Assembly: GCA_038501625.1 (NCBI GenBank)
Contig: JAZAYU010000350.1
Span: forward strand, 186,001-250,000
DNA from: Corbicula japonica
Taxonomy: Eukaryota; Mollusca; Bivalvia; Venerida; Cyrenidae
DNA length: 64,000 nt
Direction: 5' to 3'
Shown here: positions 21,401-35,019 of the stretch, piece by piece
How the letters are laid out: each line of letters opens with the position of its first letter
How positions within the stretch are numbered: the stretch's first letter is position 1
Position numbers and translations under genes: made by a program
The notes under the pieces: generated by a model
What the model was told of the DNA's origin: nothing
The model's database searches: none
The model's input: only the letters and a program-made list of their open reading frames with translations

Positions 21401-22184
21401 TACCCAGAGTTGTTGCTCATTAACTCGCTTTCTGTGTGGAGATTGTAAAAGAGTATGAGTATAGAGCGCCGTAGAAGCCGTTAAGGCCTTTACCTAATGG
21501 AATTAATACTTTAGCTGTATAAATGCCTTAACAAGCATTTGACATGTTATAAAATTTAATGAAAGGATGTGGCTTTTCTGAGAAAGAATATTTTGTTGTT
21601 CTTTTTAGGTTATAAAAAAGTATTATCTGTTTTACCAAGTGTATTTTGACAAAGGAAATTAACTAGGAATTATCGTAGCATCAGTGTGGACATTTTTTGT
21701 ATAATTATTTTATATCGTGGGAAAGTAGCACGTCAGCCATGTTTATCGCTAATATCTATTTTGTTTTGTAGCTTAAATAAGGCCCAGGGATAGAGAAGAA
21801 ATCAGAATATTAAATAGATAATCTCGCGACATTTGACATCTCGACATCTGGACATTTCCCGAGGCCTTTTACTCACTTCCACCTCCCGGGGCTCAGGTGT
21901 GTTGATAAACATATTTCAATGAAATAAAAATGTATTTTTTTATCTTTATGTGTGAGGTATACAAGAAATCTCAGAACTTCAAGTGAATCAAATCAATTAT
22001 ATTGTTTACATGCGGGGTAGCTAAGATACATTTCGTCTACACATATAGTTTTAAGCAGTTTAAAGCTGCAGACACAATTGCCATGAGAATAAAACCAGAG
22101 TTTTGCCCATCTATGTATCATTGGATGATCGCTATAAATTTTATCTTCATATCCTAATAATACATGCAAGCCATATCAGTAAGC

Positions 22185-22725
22185 CAGTAGAGCTGTAGGA
22201 CGGTAAGAAATTAGCAGTAGAGGAGTCAGAAGTTATTAGAAGTGCAGTTGGCCCGAGAACAGCAGAGCAGAGAGAAGTAAGCAGAGGAGCAGTTTTGAGA
22301 AGTTTTTAGAAGAGCAGTTGGCATGTGATAATAGCAGTGTGAGAAGTTAGCAGTTAAGCAGTTAGAGCAGTGAAAAGTTAGCAGTTGAGCAGTGAAAAGT
22401 TAGCAGTTGAGTAGAAGAGCAGTTGAAAATTAGCAGTGTAGCTGTAGAGAAGTGCGAAACAAGCAGTGGTGCAATAAATCAGTGAGAAGTTAATTGGTAC
22501 CGGAATGGTAGATCTGCTAGAAAGCAAGTGGGAAGTTGACAGTAGATAATTGAGCACTAAACTGTAGAGTAGCGAGAATTTAGCAGATGAATTGATGAGC
22601 TGAATAGCAATCAGAAGTTAGCAGTTAGCAGTAAAGCGGCCGATCAGTGAGCAGTGACACTGAAGCACTATACCGGTGATAAATTGGCAGTAGAGCAGTG
22701 AAAATTTAGCAGCGAAGCAGAACCT
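22185..22725 (+). repeat. Purine-rich cryptic minisatellite (GCAGT / GAAGTTAGCAG)
   Basis: Over about 540 bp the words GCAGT, GAGCAGT and AGAAGTTAGCAG or AAAAGTTAGCAG recur dozens of times without strict periodicity. The clearest stretch is 22340-22440, with GAGCAGTGAAAAGTTAGCAG in near-tandem copies about 21 bp apart. The strand is strongly purine-biased. It is non-coding in all frames as far as I can see. Confidence 0.75.
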
Positions 22726-24216
22726 TACGTATGCATGATAGTATTATGAAAACAGATGTCATCTTACGTCGATCGTATCGACTGACATTTTTATTTAAGA
22801 TGGTAAAATAGACATGTAACCTTATAAAAATATTTGCTTTATTACTGACAAGCATGAAAATAAATTTTCTTTTTAAAGATATTCAATTGCCTGTGAAATA
22901 AACATTAGCAAGGTTTCTAAACAAATATTGAAAGGAGGGTAATATAACATTTACATTGCATAAATATTATCATTTTGTAACATTTGTACCTAAACAAATG
23001 TAAATGTTTCAAATATTTCAAATAGTTCTTCGTCATTGACACCTGTTAACCTGTTAATAAGATACTGAAGGCAGCTATAAACAAATTATGTAGGGACCTT
23101 TGTATTGTTGTCTGTTTAACTATTTTTAAAACTGAAGTTTTATCGTAACGGAACTGAACAGAACAACATACAATTATAACGACACGTAATTGTATATAAC
23201 GTACAACTGGTTTGTAAATAAACAAGGAAATCGACTAACAAACACATTAAGGTAAGGAAATAGACTGTAATTATGGACTCATTGTATTTACAGCTAAGAA
23301 CTATATCTCACAGCACATGTATTTCATATTTACAAGAGTCGCAGACCGCATACATTTCAAGATTTATTCATTTTTAAGGTTCATTTTTCATACTCATTCA
23401 CTCCCAGTCGCAATAAACGTCTAGAAAAGAACGTTTTAATTGACAACTGTGGATATTTTCTAGCTCGGCAACGTAAGAATATCTACCCATAAAATGACCA
23501 CATTCATCTTGCTTTTAGCAAATAAGTTATTTTGGTTTCTGTTTTGTCATCCTTCCTGGCAGTACAAAAATGATTCTGATTTTTAATTCATGTCAAAACA
23601 TTTCAGACAATCTGTTTAGCAAAACTTGGCCTGCAGTTAGAGATATAATTATTTGTGTTTACATATTAATGTCTTTAGGCAACGTGTCAACAGTTAGACA
23701 TGCAAGTCCAAGTTTACATAAAATCCTCGCTTATCGCCATTTTATTGATATATTTACATCTGCAGATTTTTATCAAGCCTTGGAATATTGACATGGCGAC
23801 GAAGATAGATATCTTCTGTTCGTATTAATGGGATTTTCACACATTTTACGATTGCAATAATCTGACCAAATAGCTGAGGGTTATGTTAGTCAGACCTGTA
23901 ACACCAGGCACCGTGATACTGTATGAGGCAGTCATACAGCTATTCTATGGACTATCAACACAAATCATAACATTGTCGCCAGAATGAGGCAACGTTTATT
24001 TCTTTATAATCCTATATAATTTATGTGAAGATATTAAAATACATAATACAAGAAATGCTGTGTTGTAAAGTCTGACGACCGTTGTATTCATTAGGGCGTC
24101 ATAAAACCGGCTTTTAGCAAACTTGCACAACACGTTGAGGTCTATAATCTCAAGTGCAAACGAAATGAAACTTTAATTACCAATTGATGAGCCATCTTGT
24201 ACTTAATTACCAAGAT
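22726..24216. other. Non-coding stretch
   Basis: No gene recognised. AAGGTAAGGAAAT at about 23250 is a good splice-donor match, but the sequence before it has no coding character, so at most it would end an untranslated exon. CTGTATGA and TCATACAG near 23918-23938 form an 8-bp hairpin. Confidence 0.4.
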
Positions 24217-24290
24217 GTTCGCCGGGCTAGATCGGCATAATATGATTGATCGTAGTTGCCGTAGGTTCGCATCCCGAACGAGCCAATCCT
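24217..24290 (+). repeat. tRNA-like / SINE head remnant
   Basis: GTTCGCCGGGCTAGATCGGC is followed by GTAGTTGCCGTAGGTTCGC and ATCCCGAACGAGCC. GGTTCGCATCC matches a pol III B box with one mismatch and lies the right distance from CTAGATCGGCA as a loose A box, but the stems do not form a good cloverleaf. A tRNA-derived SINE remnant is the best guess. Confidence 0.3.
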
Positions 24291-25090
24291 TAAGTCATAA
24301 TTAAATAGAATTTAACTTAATTTACGCAAAAAGCCAATAAGAACATTGATTTTCACTTCTGATTATTTCTTTAAATTTTTATAGGTCATTGTTTTTTACG
24401 CATTTTATAAGTCATAAGCATATTGTTTCTCCTTAAGATAATATATTATGTCAGCAATAAAAAACATACATAGGGTCCAGGGATGATGTCGGCGCCGCTA
24501 TTTGAAACGCTATGAAGAATCATAGCTCCTTATATCCTAGATTTATAAACATAAACATATAATTATACTGAAATTTTCTAAAATTGCATGTATATTTATT
24601 TTAATGTTCATTTTTGTTCGCTTGCACGAAAAAGACCATAAGCATCGTGATATTGACGCACAAATTTGGAACATAATGAAAATTTTCACTGCAAATTTTC
24701 GGGATGCGCACCAATGATAGTTTCCGATTGTATTTTAAATAATGAGACACGTTTGGAATACTGGCAGTTAACATTTGAAGCATTGTCTTCATGCAGAATC
24801 ATTTGTACTGTAACATTAAATCTGACACGAAATCACTTTATTATCACTTTAGTATTACAATTGCAAATGTTCCATAAAGTAGGTTTGCGTGTACACTTTC
24901 TGTTTTCATTTTTCAAACATATTTGTACACCAGGCTGCAAATTAAAGCTTAATTGGCATTGTTATCAAACACGGATCTGAACTAAATAATCTAGCATCTC
25001 GCATCTCGTTATTAATAGAGTATTTTTTTGAAATTACTTGTCATTCTATGACTTTCCGTTTTCGTGACTTTTTATTACGCAATAAATAAA
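24291..25090. other. Non-coding stretch
   Basis: Contains a 104-codon AT-rich open frame (24666-24980) from a TTG start, with no domain recognised. Nothing else identified. Confidence 0.4.
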
Positions 25091-25210
25091 AGACCAGCCT
25101 CAAATTTCAAGGACCTCATTGGCTAAAACGGCGACTGTGAAACCAGTCGCAATTTCAGCCAATCAGATGCTTGAGATTCGAGACTGGCTTCCAGATTTGA
25201 TTTTATGATT
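25091..25210. mobile_element. Foldback MITE-like element, copy E (diverged)
   Basis: AGACCAGCCTCAAATTTCAA on the left and AGATGCTTGAGATTCGAGAC on the right flank GGCGACTGTGAAACCAGTCG. The outer TATAACCTT ends are degraded (only TTTTATGATTTT remains on the right). It is the oldest-looking copy of the family. Confidence 0.7.
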
Positions 25211-28200
25211 TTCGACAAAGAATTCAATGTCTTTCAATAAAAGTGAACAGCACCCCCAACGTCCCCACACCACAAAACCCAAACACTTTGGGAGTATTTT
25301 AAGTTTCAGTTAGATCATAACTTCTAAAATTCTACGGACACACGGGCGCATTGATTGCACAGGTTGCGAGATAATCAGTTTATCTCAATACATAACTATT
25401 TGTTAATGCAATATATAATACTAATTTCTTGCCATGCAAAATTTATTTACGTAAAGCAAGTGGCACGCACTATGTATTATCTGATCTATTTTATCAATTC
25501 GCTAAGGTGAATCGCGCTTCTGTGTATTTGTGTTTAATGGGTTGTGGAAGCAGTACTTTCATGGTATATTAATCACGCTCGATGACCCGGTTCCAGAGCC
25601 GAATCCAGCCTCAAAGTCAGTTCTCTCTCGATCGCTGATTGATTGTGGAATCTCAGTCCCTTATGATTTCAAGCGACCTCTGGATAGGTTTGATTGTGAC
25701 GATTTTCTTATTAAATTTTTTTTGTGAACGATAAGATAAATAGCAGTATCCATAGAATGGTGTCCCTCGTATAATGTATAATGTTATTTCTCCCGCATTT
25801 CTACTTCATGTTGTTAACTAACCTGAGAGCAGGTCATAAAAAGATATTGAAAATTGGAACAAAAAGCTGTGTGGAACAAAAAGATATTCTGTTAATTGAC
25901 CACGTTTCCACCACGTTCAAAAAGCAACAACCGTAACGCAGATTTTGATAAAAACATGCTTCGCAACACTAAGAAAATATATACCGGGTAAGGATTCTCC
26001 CAGCTTGATTCGTAAGGTGAAGTGTGTCTCTCATACCAACTATAAACAAATGTGCGATTTTACGCATCCCACAGATTGACAACGGCCAATTACACGGATG
26101 ACGGGGAACACACGAGCGGAAACTAATTAGGGCTTATCAGTATAAACAAACGGTCTTTGAAGGGATGGACCAAGAGTTTTTAATTGGAAACACTTTCAGC
26201 GAGCTTCTCGAGGGAGTTGACTGATCAAACAGTGCAGCCCACATCAAACAATTCTCCATATTGAAGTCGGACAACGGTTCATAATACAGAACTGCGCCAG
26301 ATCATCAGCAGTGATCAGTGAATGTAATATAATTATATGTTTACAATTATTTAGACATGTATTTTTGCAACATCCTCATCCATGCACAGAATAAAAATTG
26401 GCATAACACGATTTGTGTACAATTAAAGTAATAGTAACCGTTTAGTTCAATTTCGAGGCATCTGTCTGGTCTGTGTTACCGAAAACATTACAAACAAGTG
26501 CAAATTGTTCTGCTATAATTGTGTAGAAAATATCAACGTCTATTTGAGTACAGTCTTTAAAAAGTACCTGTTCTACCTTTATAATTTACGGCATGTGCTC
26601 TTATTAATTTTTTAAGTTATTGTATGAATTTGGGAGGCCAACTCCAAAAGGCTGCATTCGGACCAATGCATACTTAACAAAACATGCAACTTTCTTTTTC
26701 GTGTCTATATTGAAGGATGACGATTTTAAATCTCGAGATAAAAATATTCTCAATTCTAACCGTTTTTGAAAGTGTAGATCTTGTCATTAGGGGTCAAATC
26801 CTTATACCCTTTAAAAATATTTTGTAATTGTAAGCAATATGGTTTAATTTTGCAAGACGAAGTTTGATTCAGCCTAATTTATTTATGCAAATAACAACAG
26901 CAACGGCAACAACAACAGTTACAACAACAGTGTCGTGAGATAAAAAATATAATAGTTATTATTAAGTAGTTCTGTTGCACTAGTATAAGTATAATAAGTA
27001 GGCCATGCAAATAAAAATTGTCAATATAAAAACTAGCATTTTGGCATCATAATTATTACTGCAGAAATAATATATTGTAAAGCATACGATTAGAAACTCG
27101 GTCACTTGGCATCTTGTATGTACCAGGCAAGTAATTTTATGACATTTAAATGGCTAATATTGTGTTTTTTCTAGGTAGTTTACAAAAAGTGTCAAGAACA
27201 ATGAAGGCAATAGTAAAAACAGTTGTAAATGCCATCTGGCATGTCAGTAAATTAACCTTGCACGCGAATGACACGTGCTTTTGTGGCATTTTGTTGTCAG
27301 CACGAACATCGCAAACTGCAAATATTTATTTGAAAGTTGACAGATACATCACTGTCGCTGAAAAACGAGATGCAAACCCCAATATTGCTTGTATTCACAA
27401 CAGTTGCCTAAAAAATCCGAATATGTGGAGAAAAAAATCCAGCTTTTGTTCGAAACAAAAAGAAAAATTGGTTTTAATTATTGAACATTTGATAGGCAAT
27501 TAGATATTTTTGTTCGTTTGTGTATTTTTTCTAAGGTCGCAAAGTTTTTTAACTACTGATGTTTTATTTAAGGTTAAAAGAATCAATGGCGTCTTTATTA
27601 TTATCACACATCGGCGTCTTGAAGTCGTAAAACAGACATGCGTTTTTGCGTTTTTTTTTCTTTCTTAATTTTTTATGTTGAACAATGTAAGAAATTGTTG
27701 ATTGTACATGTGGGAAATTTGAGACTATTGTGTTCACAGGACCAGCCGTGGGATGTAATCAAATAAAGCTTTGATCGAAACATAAGTAAAATGCCGCTCA
27801 ATTTACAAAAGTAAATTGCTATTGAAGATGACATTACAGTGACCCGCTGATTAGAGATGACATACCTGACCGGTTGATCACTTGGGGATGCTTTGTGTCA
27901 ACCACTAACATTTCATCATTTATTGTAGAAGCGTTTGTATCACGTTGGTCATTAGGAACCCATAACCATAACTTTCATCAAGTGAACCTTGCACGGCAAA
28001 TTACATATCGGCAGGGCTTGAAAGTAGTTTCTCCGCCCCTTAACGCAGTTCATTCAAATCATTTGTCCAGTTTGCCCATTAATGCGCCTCATAATGAGGA
28101 GATAAAATTGTTCCCACAGTTAAATGTAGACGAAATATCTAATTTTCTTCAAGCTCATTATCCAGAAATGCCGACGAAAGTTTATTTTTGTTTTTCAAAG

Positions 28201-28302
28201 CTTTTCAAGTTCTTTCATTTTCACAGTCGGTCGATATATTACAAACAACCATACATGATCTGAGATTTCTGATGTATTGCTGATACGTTGCTGATATGAC
28301 CG
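25211..28302. other. Non-coding stretch, no gene confirmed
   Basis: Open frames of 117 and 129 codons (27150-27503 and 27874-28263, plus strand) have no recognisable domain, splice context or codon bias, and are of chance size. A GC-richer patch at 25550-25700 and a (CAA)n-like tract at 26894-26930 are the only notable points. Confidence 0.4.
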
Positions 28303-28343
28303 AAATAAATGAAATAAATAAATAAATAAATAAATAAATAAAT
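28303..28343 (+). repeat. (AAAT)n microsatellite
   Basis: About ten AAAT/AATA units, with one interruption near the left end (AAATGAAAT). Confidence 0.95.
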
Positions 28344-30686
28344 GCCCCATTAAGTTATTGATAGAAAAACTCTTCAAGACCCATCACCGATAGAACAACT
28401 CATCATGGACCTGATTTGAATAGTATTTTCTTTGAAGCTTTCGTTGTGTAGAGACTGTTTAACTCAACCGATCTATTTAGTAAGGAAAAGATTCGAGTTT
28501 TCTTTTTCGTAGTGATCGTGTTTCTGAGAGATTTCGAACGTTGTCCAATTAGGACGTTGTCAAGTTTTGACCAGGTGTTAAAACCAGCAGCGAAATGACC
28601 ACTAGTCACGACTTGATCTACGTGTGGACACCCGGCCAGTCTTACCCCTTGACCACAATCTCCTCACGCTAGACCAGATGATCGTTCGAAGCCGTCCAGT
28701 GACCAGCTCATTAACAAAACAAGTTGCTGAGCCAAATTACTATGCGTGTGTTCCCACATTGTTTGTCTCAGCAGGACCAGGGCAATTTTCCTCGTTGAAA
28801 TATACACCGTGAAATTCGCAAGAATGTTAAATAAAGGAACTTACTTTCGCTTCAAAGAGCTTTCTTGTTTTATATATTTTGGTACAACTTGAAAATTGTT
28901 CCCACCTGTAAAATAACCCTGCATCCTTTGATGTATTTATTTCACATTAACTGGTTATTTCTTTTTTATACCTTTAACAACAAATAATAGAATCATGGTG
29001 TGGGTAATTGAGTGAAAACACCTTTATTGCAAGTGATTGCAAATAATATTCCGTTTCAACCATTCAGACATGTATATCAGTTGTCAAAATTGCATGCGAA
29101 GTGAACAAAACGTCGCCAAGCAGTAACAACTGTTGAACAATTTAACAACCGTATCAAATCTAGTTATCATAAAGACAAAGGTGTAGTGCAGTGTAGTTTT
29201 GCGTTATCAACATGATCGTAAAATGTAAGCAATAACAATTATGCCACTTCGATTAAAATATACATGTTAAAGACACAGGCTGCGTCCACTTCGGCTACGA
29301 CTGATAGTTTGCAAACGGAGACATGTTCGACCGATTGCGGGTGGAGAGCGCGGGAGTGAGGGCTAATGATGACGACTGATTAATTTCCTTTTGTAGAAAA
29401 AAACAAAATAACGTTGTTCAAATATTAGTCAGTTCGAATAAAACGCTAGGACGAATATGTCTCAATAATGTTATTACCTTAGGACACATATTGTTATTTT
29501 CTCACGTAAAATATTTAGTCACTGCATGTGACATGTAATAGGCATTTTATGTATAGTCCATAATGTGTTTGGCATAAACTAATGCACGATGTCAATAAAT
29601 TTATAATAATCGCACGAATTAAAACATTTGGTTGTTTCAGTGTTACAATATACAGTACTCGCCGAAATTGTATTTCAGGAAAACGTACAATAACGCCATG
29701 ATCACCATCTATTGTATAGTATGGTCTCGCTAAGAAGACTGTCATGTGATATACATATTTATTTATTATTAAATGACAAATTAGCTAAACCAACATTATA
29801 ATTTTGATATTTTAATGTTTCCACTCTGAAATATGCTGAGATAATCAACTAATTCTTATGAAAAACCGTTTTTAGCGGAATTAGAAATTTTCTATGAGCA
29901 TAATTTCACGTGACTGTCTGGATACCGGTAATCATTTATACGGCTTTATTGTGCAATTGCTATCGTTGGCATACAGGCAAACCTGTGCTAAAGACCACCT
30001 GTAAACAAAGAACAACTGTGAATAAAGACCGCATCTATTTTTTAACAACTGACTGAATTAAAATAATATTTCTGACAACCTTTGGGTTGTCACCAGAATG
30101 GTCTTTAAAGAAAGGTTTGACTGTATATAAAGAGCTGACGACCTAATATAAATTAATAAAATGAATAAAACAATATGTTGCTGCACTTTTTGAACTAGGT
30201 GTTCTGTCTTGTATGATGAATGCGACTGTTTCCTCGACTTGGCAAAAACTGAAATCTAATAATGTAAAGCTACTGGTATAGAAAGCAAGATTTATTGGAA
30301 TTAAAACGGTTTGCATTACATATTCCATATCTACAGAATCTGATAGCGTTACTAACTTTCACTAAAGTGGATTTAATGATGAAAATGAATTACTCGTATT
30401 CTCAAGTTACGTTTGATATTGCGATAACGATCAATTTTCATATAACAAAATGGATAATTGTTTAATCTGATACTGGTGCAATGAACTAAAAGCACACACA
30501 ATTACTCAGATCTCCGTAAAATTTAATTTAATATGCTTATTTGTTGCATTTGAGCACCTGAAATTGTAACTTTTGGGAGGCAGTAAAACAGCATGCGATT
30601 AATCAAGGTGAAAACAGGAGCTGTTTTCAGGTTAGCTCAGTTCTTTGTAAATATAATGACAATATTATATAAATGTATATTATAAG
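28344..30686. other. Non-coding stretch, nothing recognised
   Basis: Short open frames only; no repeat family recognised by eye. The segment 28550-28800 is GC-richer with several TGACC/GGTCA-like strings, meaning unknown. Confidence 0.4.
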
Positions 30687-30720
30687 GTCTGTCTGTTAGT
30701 TTGTCTGTTAGTCTGTCTCT
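30687..30720 (+). repeat. (GTCT)n / GTTAGT microsatellite
   Basis: Alternating GTCTGTCTGTTAGT-type units, about 34 bp. Confidence 0.85.
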
Positions 30721-30815
30721 ATGCAAACCAGAATCATGGTTATCACTTATAGAAGCTGCAGTCGAAAATGCGACAATATATGTGGATAATAAGAAGAGTT
30801 TTTAGATTATTTTCT

Positions 30816-30817
<2 letters not shown>

Positions 30818-30894
<77 letters not shown>
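30818..30894 (+). repeat. (TAA)n microsatellite, about 25 units
   Basis: An uninterrupted run of TAA/ATA triplets over 77 bp. It produces poly-isoleucine open frames on both strands, which are artefacts. Confidence 0.98.
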
Positions 30895-31606
30895 GACATT
30901 TAACCATTGTTAAACAGTATAGTAGGATTACAAACAAGAAATTGGATAGCTACAAAACTAGTTGCAATTTAAAGTCAACTGAACTTCACCAGTTTCACGT
31001 GTGAACAGAATTCAACGACACACATGCTTACGCAAGGGAGTCGAATGCTTCGCTTGCTGTTTTTGAATAGAGTCATCCACACTTGGTCAAAGTTATCATT
31101 TAAGATGTCAGCATCTTTTCAAAAGAATCTCTGGACCACCTCTGTGTGGTAACTCGATCTGAATACAGTTTAGAAACTTTTAATTTAATCAACAACGTTC
31201 AATTCCAAATGAAAATATTGCAAGTTTCAAACCAAATAAAGATAATTTAAACTTCATTTATTCGTGTTTACATTCGCTATAACAACCTGTAGTCAAGATT
31301 TTTATCTTGAGATACAAAGACAACATCAAATCAGGCTGGGATAATATTTGCACAGCACAAATGGGAGCAAATCAATTTACTGCCCTGTACGGCACCTTTC
31401 ATAGATATTAGATTTTGAAAGCGGATCTGTCAAACGGAGCGATGAGCGCCTTTTTACTCCCTGTTCAGTTTCGAAGAATAAATTACTTCTTTCGTTTTCT
31501 ATCAAACTGTGTAAATATCCTCAAGCGGAAGTTACCATAGAATGTAATCATGACATTCTGTTCCAAACGAGTCTACTGATTCTCCCAGGCCGCTTAACAG
31601 CCTTAT
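30895..31606. other. Non-coding stretch, nothing recognised
   Basis: No gene or repeat identified between the two microsatellites. Confidence 0.4.
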
Positions 31607-31630
31607 CTAATAATAATAATAATAATAATA

Positions 31631-31685
<55 letters not shown>

Positions 31686-31728
31686 GTGGTGGTGGTGGTG
31701 GATGATAATGATGATGATGATGATGATG
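31607..31728 (+). repeat. Compound microsatellite (TAA)n-(GAT)n-(GTG)n-(GAT)n
   Basis: TAA units run to about 31632, then pure GAT/ATG units to about 31684, a short GTG run (GAGTGGTGGTGGTGG), and GAT units again to 31728. Confidence 0.95.
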
Positions 31729-34301
31729 TTAGTACTTATACCAGTTATCTGCTATATCATAAAATTTACGCAAAAGAACAATCGTGTGCAGAACTTTTTT
31801 GTTGGTGATAAATAAATTTGCAGAAATCTTTTTAATTTACTTTAATGATTAGCGTTTAAATTTATATGAAAGCCAAGTTTTCCTGATCAAACACATTAAT
31901 TATAAATGACACCAAATATCAGTCTTAAAAATAATAGCCCTAATTATCGCCAATATCTTAAGGAAGATCAGCGAGTTTTGATTTGGGGGACTTAATTTGC
32001 AGGTTGATAATTGTTCAGAGTAAAAGAGGCAAATCATGTCCATGACAAACCGCCGTTACTGTTTCGCATTAAAATGGCATTTATATCATTAAAGGTGCCA
32101 CTATATTTGACCACACCACAGAGAAAAGTGGACGGGACAGTTGACCAGATGTGACCATAAGGTGGACAGAACGGCACGGAAAACATAGGCGATGACAGAT
32201 GGCGACATGCGGAATATAGCACATAACGGTCCAAATTAGTCGCGATTATTGGTAACAATTATCGCCCTGAGCCCGCCATTTTAGGTATATTATGACTGTT
32301 TATAGTTTTAAGTGGAGCAATAAAATATCAAGCGGTTCTTTTTATCATTGAAGACATAATACAATGGAACTATGGTATAAGTGTGTTTTATTCCGCAAGT
32401 TCCAATGGTTACTTGGCGATAACAAAGAAACAAAAATTAAATGAACCTTGAAACGTCCAGTCTGCCATTACTGGGTGAGAGAGTGCTTGATGTTTGCAAT
32501 TTATACATATGTACATGTTCTGTAATCCTTTTTCAGACGTCATAATGTTGAATGTTTGTTTATGGGAATATCGTACTGAACGCAAACCGTGTTTTGGAAT
32601 ATTCAACAAATAAAATAGTACAGTTGGTCCTGGTTTAAACAAAATCACTGCAACAATATTAATTATTTAATACAGCAATATTATAATTGGGGCGCGTCAC
32701 GGAAAAGGTGTCTTCAAGCAGTTGACGCCAATCTTAGAAATGACGTCATAAAGTTGAGCAGACGGCATTGCTTATTCATTGCTTATTTATGCAATTTGAG
32801 GCAAAACTCTAACATAATTTGGTGAAAATGTGTTACATTATCACCAATTATTTATGGGAAACGAATAGATAATTGTAGGTACTTTCCAAACATAGTAAAA
32901 ACTAAAATCTCAAAAATATCATCGATGACATCTTTTCCCGGACCACGGTGCCCCATATAATATCCGATTTAGTTACTAGTCTTAAACAGGGCTAAGTGTT
33001 CCGATAAATCACTTTAACTCGGCACCTGCGGTGATGCTAACAGCTGAGAAACTGTTCGGTGCATGACTTCCTCTTTAGAAATGACGCGGAAATCGCATCT
33101 GAAAGAAACACAAAGTTACAGGAACTGTTCAACCTACTTTCTCCCTCACTTCATTCAGTCGAATTTAATTTGTTAAATTTTCGAATTCTGAACTTTGACC
33201 TATACTTAAAGGCTTTGTGTCCCAATATTCCTGAAAATTGTTTCACAAATATCTGCAAAGTTCACTTTGATCTGTTTGAAGTACTGTTAATATACCGGCA
33301 ATTGGTTATCATTTTCGCCTTTTTTCCCGCTGTTCCTCTAAGGGCACCGAGTCCCACGACCCAAATGACATTAAACCTTACACTTCCATCTATATCGGAA
33401 ATACTTGACGCTTTGCTTTTATTTACATGGAAGAGCACTTGTCAAATTGTGAAATGAAACAATTTTTCCAAGCTTTTTTTGTCAAAATTCACACTATTTA
33501 TCCATAAAATACTGTATAAAATTACAATTAACCTGCAAATTTGAGAAGGGACTCTAGTTGACCTTACCATTGGTGACCCTGTCCTTATGGAATCCAGTGA
33601 CCTGGTCATCTGGTTCAAACAGGGTCAGCATGTAAATATAGTGCTACACGAAGCTAGCTTATGCCCTTTTTACTCCGTCCCTTTGAAGATAAATCACCAA
33701 GCAAGTCTCTCTTCAGGTTGCCGTTCAAATTCACTGACAAGTACCAGACACCTAGCTGGACAGTCAATAGACAACAAATGCGGCCATGTTGTACAGAAAA
33801 TACGAGCGCCGTTTAGCTGATGACAAGGTTGTTTAGGGTCAGTGGTAATAACAGCGGACAACGTGATCTGGCCGTCTTCATTGTGGTAGAAGTGCTTCAT
33901 TAATATGGCTGTATGACAATTTTCAGATTAAGGCTTTCTTCTCATTTTGACAGCTTTTTGATGTACAGATAAAACGTTCTGATTAAATGACAGTTCCGAC
34001 GATTTCTGTCAGACAAATCAAAATAAGGACATCTCAGTCCCATTCATTAGTTATTTGTGGTTTTGGTTTATTATAGTTAGTAAAGACAACGTATGAACAG
34101 ACCCAAAGAATTCTCTTAATCGCATTAAATAATTTCCTTCAACCAGTAAGGAAGGAAAATGGTATCTCCTTCAAAATCAACAAAGAAATGGTACTTGATA
34201 CGCAATATCGGTTTGCGGTTTGAGTCTTCGCACTCCCGGTAAACACTAAACCCTTAACCAAAAAGTGATATTAGGAATCGGAGGCATGCTTACTAGCTTC
34301 C
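31729..34301. other. Non-coding stretch
   Basis: No gene confirmed. A 132-codon plus-strand frame at 33059-33457 begins at GTG and has no recognised domain. A perfect TGACGTCA octamer lies at 32741-32748. GC-richer patches at 32030-32260 and 33550-33900 could be old exons or repeats but give no recognisable protein. Confidence 0.4.
32741..32748. promoter_or_regulatory. Perfect CRE-type octamer TGACGTCA
   Basis: An exact CREB/ATF consensus palindrome in a locally GC-richer setting (GCGCGTCACG lies about 50 bp upstream). No adjacent gene is visible, so significance is unknown. Confidence 0.25.
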
Positions 34302-34314
34302 GTGCTGGAGGCAT
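34302..34314 (+). repeat. GTGCTGGAGGCAT motif, solo end
   Basis: The same 13-mer forms both ends of a small element at 42163-42297. Here only one end is seen, preceded by a related CGGAGGCATG string. Confidence 0.4.
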
Positions 34315-35019
34315 CGTTAATTAAAAAAAAACACGAGTACAATGTTTTAATTATAGTTTTAAGGAAACCTTATTTGCTTAAATTTCGGGAACGTCATTCC
34401 ATGTAGACCTTTGATGTTACGTTTTCGGAATTATTAGGTATGACAAACTTTTTATACCACTATAAAGATAATTTGTAATAGTGTGCTGTAATAATATATA
34501 TACATGTACTTGAGTTGATGTTTGCTGTCTTTCATCATGAAAATGATTATCCTCATGTGCATGTAAGCTTAAAGGAAAGAAAATTGTTTGTCTGCCTATG
34601 ATCGGACATCGTGTTCGATACCATTTCCTTCAAATATTAGAAAGTGTCTACAACTTTAACAATTCGAAAGAAACTTACAACAAGTGGTTCTTTGGTTACC
34701 TTTTCAAATACATTTTCCTTAAGTTCGTCGTAACAACCAAATTGATCATTACAGTTTTGTGTCACTTTCGTACAAGAACAACAGTCGTATGTTGAAAGTT
34801 TAATTTCAAAAAGTGCAAAATAGGTTTCGACTAGTTTTTCCGCGTCAAGCTACTGCAATGCATTTCTCTTGTTAATTCGTCTATTAATGATTTACAAAAG
34901 TCAGCGGGGTTTCGCACAAGATCTTATCATTATGTGGTTTCATCAAGCGTCATGGGCCTAATGGGAGTAATGGAATGTGCGGATGTATCCCTACATTTTG
35001 CTGGGCTTAATTTTCCCGT
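34315..35019. other. Non-coding stretch, nothing recognised
   Basis: Short chance-size frames only. Confidence 0.4.

Noticed and set aside
27150..28263. Open frames of 117 and 129 codons
   Set aside because: No recognisable domain or codon bias; chance-size.
30743..31004. Poly-isoleucine open frames on both strands
   Set aside because: They are translations of the (TAA)n microsatellite.
33059..33457. 132-codon plus-strand frame
   Set aside because: It begins at GTG, has no recognised motif and no splice evidence.
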